Origin: an uncultured Aliivibrio sp.
GTDB taxonomy: Bacteria > Pseudomonadota > Gammaproteobacteria > Enterobacterales > Vibrionaceae
Length of the DNA: 64,000 nucleotides
NCBI RefSeq assembly: GCF_946479765.1
Contig: NZ_CAMLHO010000003.1
Coordinates: forward strand, 119,937 to 183,936
Direction of reading: 5' to 3'
Position numbers and translations under genes: made by a program. The notes beneath the pieces were generated by a model. The model was not told where the DNA came from. It saw nothing but the letters and a program-made list of their open reading frames with translations, and did no database searches. Below, in pieces: positions 47,431 through 58,779 of the stretch; the first letter of the stretch is position 1, and each line of letters opens with the position of its first letter.

Positions 47431-48240
47431 TTATTTTTTAAGTTCTTGAATTATAAATGCTGAGATGTAGCTGTTATTCTTCACTTCTAATAGCGTAGCG
47501 TCTGCGATATCACGATCTAAAAATGGCCCTAAACGTACACGATAAACAGTGTTTGATTTAATAATATTTGTCGGACTATTGAATTTTTTTTGTAGTTTTT
47601 CAGCCGCCTTGGTTGCGCCATGGCCACTTTTTAATGCCACCATTTGAATGTAATACTGGTTTGGATCTATAGCATGCCATTCATGGGCATTTTTAGGTTT
47701 ATCAATTGAGATATATTCAATTTTAACATTTGCAGTGCCGGTTTTGATTACGTCTAGCTTTGTTGCTGCGGCAAAACTTAAATCAATAATACGTCCCTCA
47801 TGGAAAGGACCTCGATCATTTACTCTTACTATTGCTGTTTTACCATTGTCTTTATTGGTGACTTTTACATAGCTTGGAATAGGTAATGTTTTGTGTGCAG
47901 CACTCATTGAGTACATGTCATACACTTCACCATTTGATGTTTTATGACCGTGAAATTTCTTACCATACCAAGAGCTTTTACCTTCTTGGGTAAAGTTTTT
48001 TGGTTCTTTGACAATAGGGTAGTCTTTGCCTAATAGCGTATAATCTTTATTACCATATAGGCTTTTTGGTTCATATCGTGGGTGAGAATCTTCAATATGC
48101 TTAACTGAAATTGGCATATCAGGTGCGATATCATTATTGATTTGATAGCGACCTGCATTTGGTTCATCTGTTGAGTTTTTTGGTGGTTCAGATGCACAAC
48201 CTGTTAATACAAGAGAAATAAGAAGTAAAATAATACGCAT
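47431..48240 (-). CDS. rlpA: RlpA family septal lytic transglycosylase lipoprotein
   Basis: Outer-membrane lipoprotein; RlpA homologues bind or cleave denuded glycan at the septum. It has 269 residues. The lipobox is LVLTGC (Cys15). The double-psi barrel spans about 85-175 with GKSSWYGKKFHGHKTSNGE and the catalytic-type Asp in VNDRGPFHEGR IIDLS, and a C-terminal SPOR domain (about 193-268) starts YYIQMVALKSG. Its ATG overlaps the rodA stop, placing it last in the mrdA-rodA-rlpA series upstream of dacA, as in E. coli. Confidence 0.92.
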   Translation of the reverse strand: MRIILLLISLVLTGCASEPPKNSTDEPNAGRYQINNDIAPDMPISVKHIEDSHPRYEPKSLYGNKDYTLLGKDYPIVKEPKNFTQEGKSSWYGKKFHGHKTSNGEVYDMYSMSAAHKTLPIPSYVKVTNKDNGKTAIVRVNDRGPFHEGRIIDLSFAAATKLDVIKTGTANVKIEYISIDKPKNAHEWHAIDPNQYYIQMVALKSGHGATKAAEKLQKKFNSPTNIIKSNTVYRVRLGPFLDRDIADATLLEVKNNSYISAFIIQELKK

Positions 48241-49361
48241 TAATTGGCCTTAGAATGAACTTTTTTGTGTGTGTGAATTGACATAAGAATACCGAAACCA
48301 GCCATTAGAGTGACCATAGATGTACCGCCATAACTAACTAATGGAAGTGGAACGCCTACAACGGGTAAAATGCCACTTACCATGCCTATATTTACAAAAA
48401 TATAGACAAAGAAACTTAGAATGACACTGCCTCCCATCATGCGACCAAAAGCGGTTTGTGCTTGGCTTGCTAAAAATAAACCACGGCCAATAATAAATAG
48501 GTAAATTGAGAGCAGTGCCATCACTCCAATTAAGCCCCATTCTTCGGCAATAACAGCAAAGATGAAATCCGTATGGCGCTCAGGAATAAACTCTAATTGA
48601 GATTGTGTGCCGTGTAACCAACCTTTACCCACTAAGCCACCAGAGCCAATAGCGATTTTTGATTGAATAATATGGTACCCAGCACCAAGTGGATCTGATT
48701 CCGGATTAAATAATGTTTGTACCCTTACCTTTTGGTAAGAGCGCATTAAGAAAAACCATAAAATAGGGATAAATCCTCCAACAGCGACGGTTGCAGCACA
48801 GATTATTCTCCAACTTATCCCTGCTAAAAAAATAACAAAAATACCAGACGCTGCGATTAATATAGAGGTGCCAAGATCGGGCTGTTTAGCAATCATTATG
48901 GTTGGAATAAATACCATAAGTAGAGCAAAAAAAAGAGTTTTGATGCTCGGTGGTAGTGGCTTATTGCTAATATAGCGCGCAACCATTAACGGTACCGCTA
49001 GTTTTATTAATTCAGAGGGTTGAAAGCGAATAAATCCAAGATTAAGCCAGCGCTGAGCCCCTTTCGATGCTTCACCAAAAAAGAGAACGCCCAATAATAA
49101 AACTATACCAATAGTAAATAAGTAGGGGGCTGCGACTTCATAAGCTCTAGGTGATATTTGAGCTAACACAAACATGACACTTAATGAGAGAAGCATACGC
49201 ATGGCTTGTTTATCCATCATCAATAAGCTTTGACCACTGGCACTGTACATAATGACAAGAGCACAAGCCATTAATAATAAAATACCTAATAATAGTGGTA
49301 AGTCGATGTGGATACGGTGGAAAAAATCTCTATTTTTCCCCGATGCGATATCTACTCTCAT
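48240..49361 (-). CDS. rodA: Rod-shape SEDS glycosyltransferase RodA
   Basis: SEDS-family peptidoglycan polymerase of the elongasome, working with PBP2. It has 373 residues and about ten membrane helices. Family motifs visible: [31 protein letters not shown] with the catalytic-region Asp, and [15 protein letters not shown] near the C-terminus. Start and stop overlap mrdA and rlpA by one base each, showing tight coupling. Alternative symbol mrdB. Confidence 0.96.
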   Translation of the reverse strand: MRVDIASGKNRDFFHRIHIDLPLLLGILLLMACALVIMYSASGQSLLMMDKQAMRMLLSLSVMFVLAQISPRAYEVAAPYLFTIGIVLLLGVLFFGEASKGAQRWLNLGFIRFQPSELIKLAVPLMVARYISNKPLPPSIKTLFFALLMVFIPTIMIAKQPDLGTSILIAASGIFVIFLAGISWRIICAATVAVGGFIPILWFFLMRSYQKVRVQTLFNPESDPLGAGYHIIQSKIAIGSGGLVGKGWLHGTQSQLEFIPERHTDFIFAVIAEEWGLIGVMALLSIYLFIIGRGLFLASQAQTAFGRMMGGSVILSFFVYIFVNIGMVSGILPVVGVPLPLVSYGGTSMVTLMAGFGILMSIHTHKKVHSKAN

Positions 49362-51238
49362 TATTTTGTCGTTACCTCTTCTGGATTCGTGAGCAGTACA
49401 TGGTCAAATACACTACGCGCAACGGGCCCACCTTGAGTCGAACCACCGCCTGCATTTTCAAGAACAAGTGAAATAATAACTTTTGGATCTTTTGCTGGAG
49501 CAAAACCAGTAAATAACGCGTGGTCACGTAAGCGTTCATCAATCTCATCTGCATTATACTCTTGGCCCTTTAGACCAAAGACTTGAGATGAACCAGACTT
49601 ACCTGCACTGACATAAGGAGTACCAGCAAAAATGCGCCTTGCTGTGCCTTTAGAGCCATTGTTTACTAAGATCATGCCATCTACTGCTAATTGCCAATAG
49701 CTGTCTCTAATCCCTTTTATTGGCGGATATGGTTCTGGTTCAAATGGCGCCTCTGCATTATTACTAATAATTGCTTTTAGTAAATGAGGCGCTTGTACCT
49801 TTCCGTGATTAACCAAAACCGATGTTGCTTTAGCTATCTGCATTGGCGTTGCAGTCCAGTAGCCTTGACCAATACCAACCGGAATTGTATCTCCTTGATA
49901 CCAAGGTGTACGGAAACGAGCAACTTTCCAATCTCGGGTTGGCATATTAGCTTTACTTTCTTCATGAATATCAATGCCAGTATAGTCACCGAAACCGAAT
50001 TTCATCATCCAGGCTGATAAGCGGTCAATCCCCATATCAAAAGAGATTTGGTAGAAGAAAGTATCAACAGATTCTTCGATGGCTTGTTTTAAATTAACAG
50101 TACCATGGCCCCAACGTTTCCAATCGCGGAATGGTCGGGTTTTTGAATTAGGAATACGCCAATAGCCAGGATCATTACGGGTAGTAAACGGCGTGACTAT
50201 TTTCTCTTCTAGTGCTGATACTGCAATAAAAGGTTTTACTGTTGATGCTGGTGGGTATATACCAAGTGTTGTTCGGTTAACCAGTGGGCGATCAGGGTCA
50301 TTTAATAAGGCGTTGTAGTTTTTACTTGAAATACCATGTACAAATAGATTTGGATCGTAACTTGGGCTAGAGACCATGGCTAATACTGCGCTTGTCTTTG
50401 GCTCTAAAACAATCGCAGCGCCACGTCGGCCATCAAGTTGTTTTTCAACAAACTGCTGTAATTCGATATCAAGGTTTAATACGATGTCTTTGCCTGGGAT
50501 TGGTGGTACGTATTTAAGCGTTCGGACAACACGGCCACGACTGTTTACTTCGATTTCTTGATAGCCAGCGGTACCATGAAGAATATCTTCATAATAACGT
50601 TCAATACCTAATTTACCGATATCTCGGGTAGCTTGATAATTTGCGTCTTTTTCTTCTCGAGCTAAACGGGCTAAGTCACGGTCATTAATTTTAGCAACGT
50701 AACCAAGTACATGAGTAAATGTTTTGCCATAAGGATAAAAACGTTTTAGATAGGCCTTTACTTCAACGCCTGAGAACTTGTGCTGATTAACGGCAAAAAC
50801 AGCAACTTGTTCTTGAGTTAATTGAGACAGAATAGGGACAGATTTAAAGCGGCGAGTACGACGACGATCTTTTTGGAAATCATCAATATTATCTTGAGTT
50901 ATGGGTAAGATATTTTGAAGCTCACTCAGTAATAGAGGGACGTCTTTTACTTTATCTGGTGTAATTTCTAAATTAAAAACAGGACGATTTTCTGCAAGAG
51001 GCAAGTGATTACGATCGAAAATCAATCCTCGATTTGGGGCGATAGGTACAATTTTAATACGATTATCGTTTGAGCGTGTTTTGTAATCTTGAAATTCATT
51101 AATTTGGATATTGTATAGATTGGTCAGCAGTAGACCAATAAGTACAATGATCCCCGCAAACGAGACAATTGCTCGGGATGCAAATAGTCTCGTTTCGGCG
51201 TGGTAATCACGAATTTGTGTGCGTTTGCGCTTAATCAA
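49361..51238 (-). CDS. mrdA: Penicillin-binding protein 2
   Basis: Transpeptidase of the elongasome. It has 625 residues: N-terminal membrane anchor (about 25-45), a pedestal domain, and a transpeptidase domain with PASTVKPF (Ser-x-x-Lys), an SVDTFFYQ (SxD) motif and [11 protein letters not shown] (KSG in place of KTG). It begins with TTG at 51238, giving [19 protein letters not shown]; no ATG fits the conserved N-terminus. It follows the rlmH stop by only three bases. Confidence 0.95.
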   Translation of the reverse strand: MIKRKRTQIRDYHAETRLFASRAIVSFAGIIVLIGLLLTNLYNIQINEFQDYKTRSNDNRIKIVPIAPNRGLIFDRNHLPLAENRPVFNLEITPDKVKDVPLLLSELQNILPITQDNIDDFQKDRRRTRRFKSVPILSQLTQEQVAVFAVNQHKFSGVEVKAYLKRFYPYGKTFTHVLGYVAKINDRDLARLAREEKDANYQATRDIGKLGIERYYEDILHGTAGYQEIEVNSRGRVVRTLKYVPPIPGKDIVLNLDIELQQFVEKQLDGRRGAAIVLEPKTSAVLAMVSSPSYDPNLFVHGISSKNYNALLNDPDRPLVNRTTLGIYPPASTVKPFIAVSALEEKIVTPFTTRNDPGYWRIPNSKTRPFRDWKRWGHGTVNLKQAIEESVDTFFYQISFDMGIDRLSAWMMKFGFGDYTGIDIHEESKANMPTRDWKVARFRTPWYQGDTIPVGIGQGYWTATPMQIAKATSVLVNHGKVQAPHLLKAIISNNAEAPFEPEPYPPIKGIRDSYWQLAVDGMILVNNGSKGTARRIFAGTPYVSAGKSGSSQVFGLKGQEYNADEIDERLRDHALFTGFAPAKDPKVIISLVLENAGGGSTQGGPVARSVFDHVLLTNPEEVTTK

Positions 51239-51241
51239 CTC

Positions 51242-51712
51242 TTATTCTCTGTGGTAAGGATGATTGGCAGTAATGCTCCATGCTCGATATAGGCTTTCTG
51301 CCATAACAACACGAACAAGAGGGTGAGGAAGCGTTAAAGGAGATAGAGACCAACTTTGTTCTGCCGCGGCTTTACAAGCTGGAGATAATCCTTCAGGACC
51401 ACCAATCAATATAGATACGTCACGAGCATCTAATTTCCATACTTCTAATTGCTCTGCAAGCTGTTCTGTATTCCAAGGTTTACCTGGGATGTCTAAAGTG
51501 ACAATACGGTTACCTTTTGGTACTGCTGCAAGCATTGCTTCCCCTTCTTTTTGAAGAATTCGTGCAATGTCTGCATTTTTCCCACGTTTACCTGCCGTGA
51601 TCTCTATGAGTTCTAGAGGCATGTCTTTTGGGAAGCGACGACTATACTCTTTATAGCCTTCTTCAACCCATTTTGGCATTTTTGTACCAACAGCAATTAA
51701 TTGAAGTTTCAA
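51242..51712 (-). CDS. rlmH: 23S rRNA (pseudouridine-1915-N3)-methyltransferase RlmH
   Basis: SPOUT-fold methyltransferase acting on helix 69 of assembled 70S ribosomes. It has 156 residues, one more than E. coli. The knot region contains [11 protein letters not shown] and the C-terminal [20 protein letters not shown]. It lies between rsfS and mrdA with 3-4 base gaps, the conserved rsfS-rlmH-mrdA-rodA order. Confidence 0.96.
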   Translation of the reverse strand: MKLQLIAVGTKMPKWVEEGYKEYSRRFPKDMPLELIEITAGKRGKNADIARILQKEGEAMLAAVPKGNRIVTLDIPGKPWNTEQLAEQLEVWKLDARDVSILIGGPEGLSPACKAAAEQSWSLSPLTLPHPLVRVVMAESLYRAWSITANHPYHRE

Positions 51713-51716
51713 AAGG

Positions 51717-52034
51717 TTAGCTCCATAACTTTTCTAGTTGGTACAGCTCACGGTGTTCTGCTTGTAGGATATGAATCATGACGTCGCCCATATCAACAAC
51801 AACCCATTCACCTTCTGCTTCGCCATCAACGCCGTATGGCATTAAACCAAGGTCTTTTACTTTATCTGAAACATTAGACGCAATAGAGCTAACGTGACGT
51901 TTTGATGTGCCAGTACATACAATCATAAAATCTGTGATGCTTGATTTATCACGAACATCAAGAGTGATGATGTTTTCAGCTTTCATATCATCAACGTGGT
52001 TGAATAGAAAATCATGCAGTTCTTTATCTTGCAA
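51717..52034 (-). CDS. rsfS: Ribosome silencing factor RsfS
   Basis: Binds ribosomal protein L14 and blocks subunit joining during nutrient limitation. The TTG at 52034 is preferred because AGGTGA lies five bases upstream and the resulting MQDKELHDF lines up with the E. coli start MQGKALQDF; a GTG at 52043 overlaps that ribosome site. It then has 105 residues, the family length, with [19 protein letters not shown] and [14 protein letters not shown]. First gene in the rsfS-rlmH-mrdA-rodA-rlpA run. Confidence 0.94.
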   Translation of the reverse strand: MQDKELHDFLFNHVDDMKAENIITLDVRDKSSITDFMIVCTGTSKRHVSSIASNVSDKVKDLGLMPYGVDGEAEGEWVVVDMGDVMIHILQAEHRELYQLEKLWS

Positions 52035-52086
52035 AGTAATCACCTAGAAATGGGTTATTTATAAGGAGTATATCAGTGATACTCGA

Positions 52087-53121
52087 TTAATGAGATAAGT
52101 TGGGTGTCACTGAAATGTGAATATTACACATGTCTAATGTCAATTGACTAAGTTGTGGCCAACAATTGGTATCAAAATCTGTTTTTGTTGCGATTTCCAT
52201 TCTCGCGAGAGAACGGATTAAGTGCTGTATTTGCACCATAGATAAACGCTGTAATGCCGCTTGATACAAAGAACGGCGATTTTGCCATACTTTATGGCGG
52301 TCAAAAACAGTAAACATAGCCTCACCTTGAGTGATAGCCTGTTGGAAGTTTTGTAATAAAAAGAGTTCTTTTTGCAGTGTTCTTAGAAGAATAACCATTT
52401 CTATACCTTCGCTCTCTAACTGACGAAGGATCCGTTGTGCTCGTTTTGCTTGGCCTGACAATAAGGTGTCAACCAATTGGAAAGGAGTGAAGTGGTTATT
52501 TCTATTTAACGCTTCTTCTATGCGAATTAAAGTCAGTAAACCATCAGGGTATAACAGGGCTAGCTTGTCTAAACTTTGAGCGAGAGCAAGTAAATTGCCT
52601 TCATGCCATTGAGCCAGCATTTGTATCGCTTCTGCGTCAGGTTTCAGTTTTAGTTTTTTACAACGCTGCTGAATAAACCGAGGCAGTTGTTGATTATCAG
52701 GCGTATTACAAGGAACAAATAACCCGATCTGCACTAATGCTTTAAACCATTGAGTGCTTTCTTGGCTTTTATTTACTCTTGGGCCTTGGAAAATTAATAA
52801 AATGTCATCATGGAGTGCAGGGACAAGCTCTTTGATTTTATTGGTATGTACTGTGGTAAGTCCAGTATCTGGAATAGTAAGCTCAAGTATTTGTCGAGAT
52901 GAGAATAAACTTAATGCTTGAGTACAATCAAAGATCAATTCCCAATCAAGTTGTTTATCTAGGGTAAATTGATGTTTCTCTTCAAACCCTTGTGTGAATG
53001 CTGTTTGGCGAATAGCATCAAGACACTCTTGTTTTAAAAGAGGTTCGTTACCAAATAAAAGGTAGCTTTGACGTAAGCTACGTTCTAAATTTTGCCCTAG
53101 TTGTTCTGGAAATACTCTCAT
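52087..53121 (-). CDS. holA: DNA polymerase III subunit delta
   Basis: Clamp-loader subunit that opens the beta clamp. It has 344 residues with the AAA+-like fold; the N-terminal YLLFGNEPLLKQECLDAI is the typical start region that contacts the clamp. Sequence conservation is modest, as is usual for delta. It begins three bases after the lptE stop, a conserved pair downstream of leuS. Confidence 0.93.
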   Translation of the reverse strand: MRVFPEQLGQNLERSLRQSYLLFGNEPLLKQECLDAIRQTAFTQGFEEKHQFTLDKQLDWELIFDCTQALSLFSSRQILELTIPDTGLTTVHTNKIKELVPALHDDILLIFQGPRVNKSQESTQWFKALVQIGLFVPCNTPDNQQLPRFIQQRCKKLKLKPDAEAIQMLAQWHEGNLLALAQSLDKLALLYPDGLLTLIRIEEALNRNNHFTPFQLVDTLLSGQAKRAQRILRQLESEGIEMVILLRTLQKELFLLQNFQQAITQGEAMFTVFDRHKVWQNRRSLYQAALQRLSMVQIQHLIRSLARMEIATKTDFDTNCWPQLSQLTLDMCNIHISVTPNLSH

Positions 53122-53123
53122 GA

Positions 53124-53744
53124 TTATTGTTTGTTTTCAGTGGATGTTGCCATCGCTTCAACCACTTCTTTGGTGGTTACTTTAGTTTCTGTATCATCGG
53201 TATGCGCTGTTTTTTCAACCGTAATACCTACTGGGTTATCATCTGCTTTTAAACGCGCCATTTGACGTAAGATCTGCTCTGCGGCTTGACCTCGCATCTC
53301 ATCTTCAATCATGTCACGTTCAACTGACTTAGCCAGTGCGGTGAGTGGGTTATCAAGATAATTACGGTTTACGGTTGTTGTGTAGGATTTGATGTCATGC
53401 TCAGGAATAAGTACGCTGTATCTTACTGTATACGTCAGCTCTTTTTCTGCCGCACGGCTGTTTTGATAAAGAGAAAGTGTTCTTTCACCCACGCTTTCAC
53501 TGATTAGGTCTAAGCTAGGTGTCACCGTTGTTGGTGCGACTTGGCTGATCCCATTCATTCTAAGTTGTTTTTGTACATTGCGGGTTAAGTCACTGTACTG
53601 GTCAAAACTGGTGAGTGAAATTTCATGCAGCTCTTCAGGTAATAGATAATTACCACGCAGATGAAAGCCACACGCAGAGATCATAAGTGATAGGGTCAAT
53701 ACGATTGTTGTACGAAGAGAAAATAGAGATAAAAGTCGTTTCAC
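53124..53744 (-). CDS. lptE: LPS-assembly lipoprotein LptE
   Basis: Outer-membrane lipoprotein that plugs the LptD barrel for lipopolysaccharide export. GTG start at 53744 with GGAG upstream. The lipobox is MISAC (Cys25), followed by GFHLRGNYLLPEEL, the family hallmark. It has 206 residues; the last 40 are acidic/Thr-rich and probably disordered, longer than in E. coli LptE. It lies between leuS and holA, as in enterics. Confidence 0.94.
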   Translation of the reverse strand: MKRLLSLFSLRTTIVLTLSLMISACGFHLRGNYLLPEELHEISLTSFDQYSDLTRNVQKQLRMNGISQVAPTTVTPSLDLISESVGERTLSLYQNSRAAEKELTYTVRYSVLIPEHDIKSYTTTVNRNYLDNPLTALAKSVERDMIEDEMRGQAAEQILRQMARLKADDNPVGITVEKTAHTDDTETKVTTKEVVEAMATSTENKQ

Positions 53745-53832
53745 CGAGTAACTCCCTCAAATGGTGATAAAAATGCTTATTTAATTATTCTATAGGTAAT
53801 GCAGTGTATTGCATAAGATAAAACAGTTAAAT

Positions 53833-53861
53833 AAGCATAAGCAGATAAACCGCTTATGCTT
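53833..53861 (-). terminator. Stem-loop after leuS
   Basis: Ten-bp stem AAGCATAAGC/GCTTATGCTT with a 9-base loop. On the minus strand only a broken T-tract follows (ATTTAACTGTTTT), so termination may be partial and allow lptE-holA expression. Confidence 0.55.
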
Positions 53862-53872
53862 TAAACAGTAAC

Positions 53873-56449
53873 TTAGTTAGCTACGATGTTTAAAAGTTTA
53901 CCAGGAACATAGATAACTTTACGGATAGTTAGGCCATCTAGGAACTTAAGTGTATTTTCATCGTTAAGACCAAGTTCTTTCACTTGCTCTTCAGTTGCAT
54001 CGGAAGCCACAACCAGTTTCGCACGCAATTTACCATTGATCATTACAACAATAGTTTTTTCGTCTTCAACCAGTGCTTTCTCATCGAATGTTGGCCATGC
54101 TGCGGTATCGATATTTGATTCACCTAACGCTTCCCACATTGCAAAACTTGCGTGTGGAGTCATTGGGTAAAGCATAACAACAACAGCTTTCAATGCCTCA
54201 TCAAGAAGAGCGCGATCTTGTGCTGAATCTTGAGGTGCTTTGTTTAGCTTGTTCATTAATTCCATGATTGCAGCAATAGCAGTATTGAACGTTTGACGAC
54301 GGCCAATATCATCACTTACTTTTGCAATGGTTTTATGAACATCGCGACGAAGCGCTTTTTGGTCACCAGAAAGAGCAGCAACATCTAGCGCTTCAGTTGC
54401 GCCTTTTGTCGTGTGATCGTGTACTAATTTCCAAACACGTTTTAGGAAGCGACTTGCGCCTTCAACGCCTGATTCTTGCCATTCTAGTGTCATGTCAGCA
54501 GGTGCTGCAAACATCATGAATAGACGAACCGTATCCGCACCAAATTTATCAACCATCTCTTGAGGGTCAATACCGTTGTTTTTAGACTTAGACATTTTGA
54601 TCATGCCTGAGTGTTCAACATTACGGCCTTGGTTATCGACTGCTTTTTCTATGCGACCTTTTACGTCACGCTCAATAGTTACATCTGTTGGTGAGATCCA
54701 CTCTTTGGTGCCTTTATCATTAGTGTGGTGGAATGCATCAGCAAGTACCATACCTTGACATAAAAGTTGTTTGAATGGTTCGTTTGACGTTACATAACCA
54801 GCATCACGTAGAAGCTTATGGAAGAAACGTGAGTAAAGAAGGTGCATACATGCATGTTCAATACCACCAACGTATTGGTCTACTGGTAACCAGTAGTTTG
54901 CTTTTTCTGGGTCTAGAATATCGTCAGCTTGTGGAGAACAGTAACGAGCGTAGTACCAAGATGATTCCATGAAGGTATCAAAGGTATCTGTTTCACGCAG
55001 TGCAGGTTCGCCATTGAATGTGGTTTTAGCCCATTCTTTGTCCGCTTTAATTGGGCTAGTTACGCCATCCATTACCACGTCTTCAGGAAGAATTACGGGT
55101 AGTTGGTCCGCTGGTACTGGGTGAACTTGACCGTCTTCAGTTGTTACCATTGGGATTGGAGCACCCCAGTAACGTTGACGAGAAACACCCCAGTCACGTA
55201 GACGGAAGTTTATTGTTTTTTTACCTTTACCTTCAGATTCTAATTTTGCCGCGATAGCATCAAAAGCGTCTTGAAAAGCAAGACCGTCGAATTCACCAGA
55301 ATCAAACAGAACGCCTTTTTCTGTATACGCAGCTTCAGATACGTCAACATCAGAACCATCTTCAGGTTTGATTACTGGAATAATATCGATGCTGTATTTA
55401 GTTGCAAATTCATAATCACGTTGATCGTGAGCAGGAACTGCCATTACTGCACCTGTGCCGTAATCCATTAGAACGAAGTTTGCGACAAAAACAGGAACAA
55501 CGCGACCGTTAAGAGGGTGAATAGCGGTTAAACCTGTATCCATCCCTTTCTTTTCCATTGTTGCTAATTCAGCTTCAGCCACTTTCGTGTTGCGACATTC
55601 TTCTGTGAAAGCGAATAACTCAGGGTTCGTTGCCGCCGCTTTTTCTGCAAGAGGGTGACCTGCTGCGATAGCAACGTAAGTAACACCCATTAGCGTATCT
55701 GGACGTGTGGTATATACTTCTAAAGGAGCTTCTTCGCCGTTAACGACAAAAGATAACTCTACGCCTTCAGAGCGACCAATCCAGTTACGTTGCATGGTTT
55801 TAACCATTTCTGGCCAACCATCAAGCGTATCTAGATCGTCAAGAAGCTCTTGTGCATATTCGGTAATTTTAATGAACCACTGTGGAATTTTCTTTTGTTC
55901 AACAGGGGTATCACAACGCCAACAACAACCGTCTTCAACTTGTTCGTTTGCAAGAACAGTTTGGTCATTTGGACACCAGTTTACAGAAGACGTTTTCTTG
56001 TAAACTAGGCCTTTGTTGTACAGCTTTGTGAAGAACTCTTGTTCCCAACGGTAGTATTCAGGCGTACACGTTGCGAATTCACGATTCCAATCGTAACCAA
56101 AACCTAATAGTTTAAGCTGGTTTTTCATGTATTCGATGTTTTCGTAAGTCCAAGGTGCTGGTGCTGTCTTATTTTTAACAGCCGCATTCTCAGCCGGAAG
56201 ACCAAACGCATCCCAACCGATAGGTTGCATTACGTTTTTGCCTTGTAAGCGCTGATAACGAGAAACCACATCACCAATGGTGTAGTTACGAACGTGACCC
56301 ATGTGTAGACGACCACTTGGGTATGGAAACATTGAGAGGCAATAGAATTTTTCTTTGCTTGCGTCTTCAGTTACAACAAATGTTTTGCTGTCGTCCCAAT
56401 GTTTTTGGATCTTCTGTTCAAGATCCTGTGGATTATATTGTTCTTGCAT
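53873..56449 (-). CDS. leuS: Leucyl-tRNA synthetase
   Basis: Class Ia synthetase that charges tRNA-Leu and edits mischarged products. It has 858 residues. HIGH-type signature is [13 protein letters not shown] near 45-57; KMSKS-type is [11 protein letters not shown] near 617. The CP1 editing domain (about 225-420) contains the threonine-rich [15 protein letters not shown] and the [15 protein letters not shown] segment. A zinc-type knob [20 protein letters not shown] is present. A tRNA-Leu it would charge lies at the end of this window. Confidence 0.97.
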   Translation of the reverse strand: MQEQYNPQDLEQKIQKHWDDSKTFVVTEDASKEKFYCLSMFPYPSGRLHMGHVRNYTIGDVVSRYQRLQGKNVMQPIGWDAFGLPAENAAVKNKTAPAPWTYENIEYMKNQLKLLGFGYDWNREFATCTPEYYRWEQEFFTKLYNKGLVYKKTSSVNWCPNDQTVLANEQVEDGCCWRCDTPVEQKKIPQWFIKITEYAQELLDDLDTLDGWPEMVKTMQRNWIGRSEGVELSFVVNGEEAPLEVYTTRPDTLMGVTYVAIAAGHPLAEKAAATNPELFAFTEECRNTKVAEAELATMEKKGMDTGLTAIHPLNGRVVPVFVANFVLMDYGTGAVMAVPAHDQRDYEFATKYSIDIIPVIKPEDGSDVDVSEAAYTEKGVLFDSGEFDGLAFQDAFDAIAAKLESEGKGKKTINFRLRDWGVSRQRYWGAPIPMVTTEDGQVHPVPADQLPVILPEDVVMDGVTSPIKADKEWAKTTFNGEPALRETDTFDTFMESSWYYARYCSPQADDILDPEKANYWLPVDQYVGGIEHACMHLLYSRFFHKLLRDAGYVTSNEPFKQLLCQGMVLADAFHHTNDKGTKEWISPTDVTIERDVKGRIEKAVDNQGRNVEHSGMIKMSKSKNNGIDPQEMVDKFGADTVRLFMMFAAPADMTLEWQESGVEGASRFLKRVWKLVHDHTTKGATEALDVAALSGDQKALRRDVHKTIAKVSDDIGRRQTFNTAIAAIMELMNKLNKAPQDSAQDRALLDEALKAVVVMLYPMTPHASFAMWEALGESNIDTAAWPTFDEKALVEDEKTIVVMINGKLRAKLVVASDATEEQVKELGLNDENTLKFLDGLTIRKVIYVPGKLLNIVAN

Positions 56450-56615
56450 CGATTTACCCAGTTATGTCAGTGGATCACAAAATTTGTGAGATCGGTTTGA
56501 TCAGATAATACTTGATCAGCATAGAATAACTAATGGAGCGCTTATACTCAAGCGACCTGATAACCTTTAACTCACTCTTCGCTATATAAATCTAGCGAAT
56601 TCTTGGAGGTGACTT

Positions 56616-57098
56616 ATGTCTAAGCAAAAAACAGGTTATAACGCTGTCTTTGAGCGTGTAATGAATGTATTGGAAAGAAGCCCTGAAGAATTTCAGCATT
56701 GGGCTAAATCCTCAGAAGAGGTGGTAGATGCCGCTTCTGATATGACCAAAGATGAATTGGAATTGATCTCCAGTTATGTCAGAAGAGATATCAAGGAATT
56801 TGCACAAAGTTATGAGGAGAGTAAAACAACCTTTCCTGATTCCCCTTTTTATCGATTAATAGCCGATTCTATTTGGCATGGTTTGCTTGAGATTACAGAC
56901 AAGACACAAGTTGAATGGAAAGAAGTCTTCGATGATTTAGAGCATCAAGGTGTTTATCAAGCTGGTGAAGTGGTTGGTTTAGGGATTCTTGTTTGTGAGA
57001 AGTGTGGTCATCGAGAACAATTTAACCATGCTCAAATTATTCAACCTTGCACTCATTGTGAGAATGAAGAATTTACACGGCAGTCATTAAAGCCATAA
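56616..57098 (+). CDS. ybeL: Zinc-ribbon protein YbeL (DUF1451)
   Basis: Unknown function. It has 160 residues: an N-terminal helical, charged region with DELELISSYVRRDIKEFAQSYEE, the conserved DKTQVEWKEVFDDLEHQGVY, and a C-terminal zinc ribbon with paired cysteines CEKCGH and CTHCEN. A strong GGAGGTG ribosome site supports the start. It is divergent from leuS, as in E. coli, and convergent with lnt across a repeat and cruciform. Confidence 0.93.
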   Translation: MSKQKTGYNAVFERVMNVLERSPEEFQHWAKSSEEVVDAASDMTKDELELISSYVRRDIKEFAQSYEESKTTFPDSPFYRLIADSIWHGLLEITDKTQVEWKEVFDDLEHQGVYQAGEVVGLGILVCEKCGHREQFNHAQIIQPCTHCENEEFTRQSLKP

Positions 57099-57109
57099 CG
57101 TTAATATGA

Positions 57110-57137
57110 GTAGATAGTAGATAGTAGATAGTAGAAA
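57110..57137. repeat. Heptanucleotide tandem repeat AGTAGAT x4
   Basis: Three perfect AGTAGAT copies and one near copy (AGTAGAA) just past the ybeL stop. A degenerate relative lies at 58698-58718. Confidence 0.85.
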
Positions 57138-57138
57138 G

Positions 57139-57167
57139 GTCTGAATATCATAATGATATACAGACCA
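57139..57167. repeat. Cruciform-forming inverted repeat between ybeL and lnt
   Basis: GGTCTG/CAGACC arms with an inner near-perfect ATATCAT/ATGATAT arm, one mismatch between them, total about 13 bp. Neither side has a clear T-tract. It may act as a terminator-like structure for convergent ybeL and lnt. Confidence 0.65.
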
Positions 57168-57177
57168 TTTACTGTCG

Positions 57178-58683
57178 TTATCGACGCTTACGCCAAGCAA
57201 TAATTAACGATAACATGACAAGGAAGTACAGCGGCCACGTACCCCAATAACGATAAGGAGTCGTTCCTGTTGTCGGGATGACTTCGCCACGTAATACTGC
57301 CATTGTAAATTGTGGAATTTGATCAGTAATCTTACCTCTATGATCAGTAATGGCGGTTACCCCGTTATTGGTAGAGCGAATGACGGGCTTACCTGTTTCA
57401 AGTGCTCGCATTTGAGCCATTTCCATGTGCTGTAATGGACCAATAGAAGTACCAAACCAGGCGTCATTAGAAAGCGTTAAAATATAATCAGTTTGTTCGG
57501 TAATATTCTCTCTAACTTGTTCGCCATATACGATTTCATAGCACAATGCGGGCGCTAAGTGTGTTCCACTTGCTTCGATATTTGGTTGGATATAGTCCCC
57601 GCGACTGAACGAAGACATTGGTAGATTAAATATCGGAGCCAATGGACGAAGTAATGCTTCAAAAGGAACAAATTCACCAAAAGGAAGTAGATGATGTTTA
57701 CTGTATCTTGGCTGCTCAAGATAGTCGTAACCATTGGTGCCATTCACGCCGAGAGAAATAATATTATTATAAAAATTTCCGGTTGGGCTTTGACCAACAA
57801 TCCCTGTAATCACTGTACTGTTATTCATAGTAGCTGCGCTATCAAGGTTTCTCAGAAAGCTTGGTATTTCAATCTCTAATGCAGGTACAGCGGCCTCTGG
57901 CCAGATAATTAGGTCAGCATCCCAGTTTTCACGAGTTAAATCCATATACTTCATAATGGTTGGCCAGCGTTCACTTGGTAACCATTTTAAGGCTTGGTTG
58001 ATATTGCCCTGAATTAGAGCAACTTTAGTCACTTTTTCTGGTTGGGGGGTTACCCAATCAAAGGGTTTAATCGCAAAAGATGTCGCACCTAAAATGGCAG
58101 GAATAAGCAATAATGCCCATTTTCGTTCTAGTAAGGCATAGATTATCGCACCGACTGAGATCATTATCACGGCAGTGATGCCTTCTACGCCAAATATCGG
58201 TCCCCATGCTGAGAATGGGCTATCGATTTGACTGTAACCTAGCCATAGCCATGGAAAACCAGTAAATACCCAACCACGAAGCCAGTCAGTAACAAGCCAG
58301 AGAGCAGGAATGGTTAGTAAGTATTTAGTGAGAGTGTGCGAGGTAAAAAAGCGCTGTAGAAGAAACGTGAACAGCATTGGATATAAAGCAAGGTAGCTGA
58401 TTAGACCAATCATTAAGAAAAGCCCTGCAGCCATTGGCATTCCGCCAAAATTATCTATGCTGATATGAACCCAACTAATCCCTGTACCAAAGTAGCCTAT
58501 TCCCCAAAAGAAACCTAACCAAGTGGATTTTTTAGTGGTTTGTTGGTGGATTAAGACTAATAGAGCTAAGGGAGCTACAAAAGCGAAGGGCCAAATAGAG
58601 TAGGGAGCAAAAGCGAGAGTTGCACTTGCGCCTGAAATTACAGCAAGGATGAATCGAATGAGAGAGTGAGAAAGTAGAGGCAT
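57178..58683 (-). CDS. lnt: Apolipoprotein N-acyltransferase
   Basis: Inner-membrane enzyme that adds the third acyl chain to lipoproteins. It has 501 residues: about seven membrane helices to residue 215 and one at the C-terminus, flanking a periplasmic nitrilase-type domain. Catalytic triad segments: Glu in [10 protein letters not shown], Lys-region [11 protein letters not shown], and Cys in [11 protein letters not shown]. It acts on the lipoproteins seen here (LptE, RlpA, YajG, ApbE where triacylated). The start at 58683 lacks a strong ribosome site. It follows corC after a hairpin. Confidence 0.95.
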   Translation of the reverse strand: MPLLSHSLIRFILAVISGASATLAFAPYSIWPFAFVAPLALLVLIHQQTTKKSTWLGFFWGIGYFGTGISWVHISIDNFGGMPMAAGLFLMIGLISYLALYPMLFTFLLQRFFTSHTLTKYLLTIPALWLVTDWLRGWVFTGFPWLWLGYSQIDSPFSAWGPIFGVEGITAVIMISVGAIIYALLERKWALLLIPAILGATSFAIKPFDWVTPQPEKVTKVALIQGNINQALKWLPSERWPTIMKYMDLTRENWDADLIIWPEAAVPALEIEIPSFLRNLDSAATMNNSTVITGIVGQSPTGNFYNNIISLGVNGTNGYDYLEQPRYSKHHLLPFGEFVPFEALLRPLAPIFNLPMSSFSRGDYIQPNIEASGTHLAPALCYEIVYGEQVRENITEQTDYILTLSNDAWFGTSIGPLQHMEMAQMRALETGKPVIRSTNNGVTAITDHRGKITDQIPQFTMAVLRGEVIPTTGTTPYRYWGTWPLYFLVMLSLIIAWRKRR

Positions 58684-58697
58684 CGGCTTTTAACTCG

Positions 58698-58718
58698 AAT
58701 AGATAGTAAATAGTGAAA
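58698..58718. repeat. Degenerate heptamer repeat upstream of lnt
   Basis: AATAGAT, AGTAAAT and AGTGAAA in tandem, each one to three changes from the AGTAGAT unit seen at the other end of lnt. Confidence 0.5.
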
Positions 58719-58748
58719 GAGAGTTAGTCTGTATAATTCAAATAAAGT

Positions 58749-58774
58749 TCAGCCACTGAAAGATCAGTGGCTGA
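58749..58774 (-). terminator. Stem-loop/terminator between corC and lnt
   Basis: Perfect 11-bp stem TCAGCCACTGA/TCAGTGGCTGA with an AAGA loop, followed on the minus strand by ACTTTATTT. Probably a partial terminator within the operon. Confidence 0.65.
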
Positions 58775-58779
58775 TTTTG

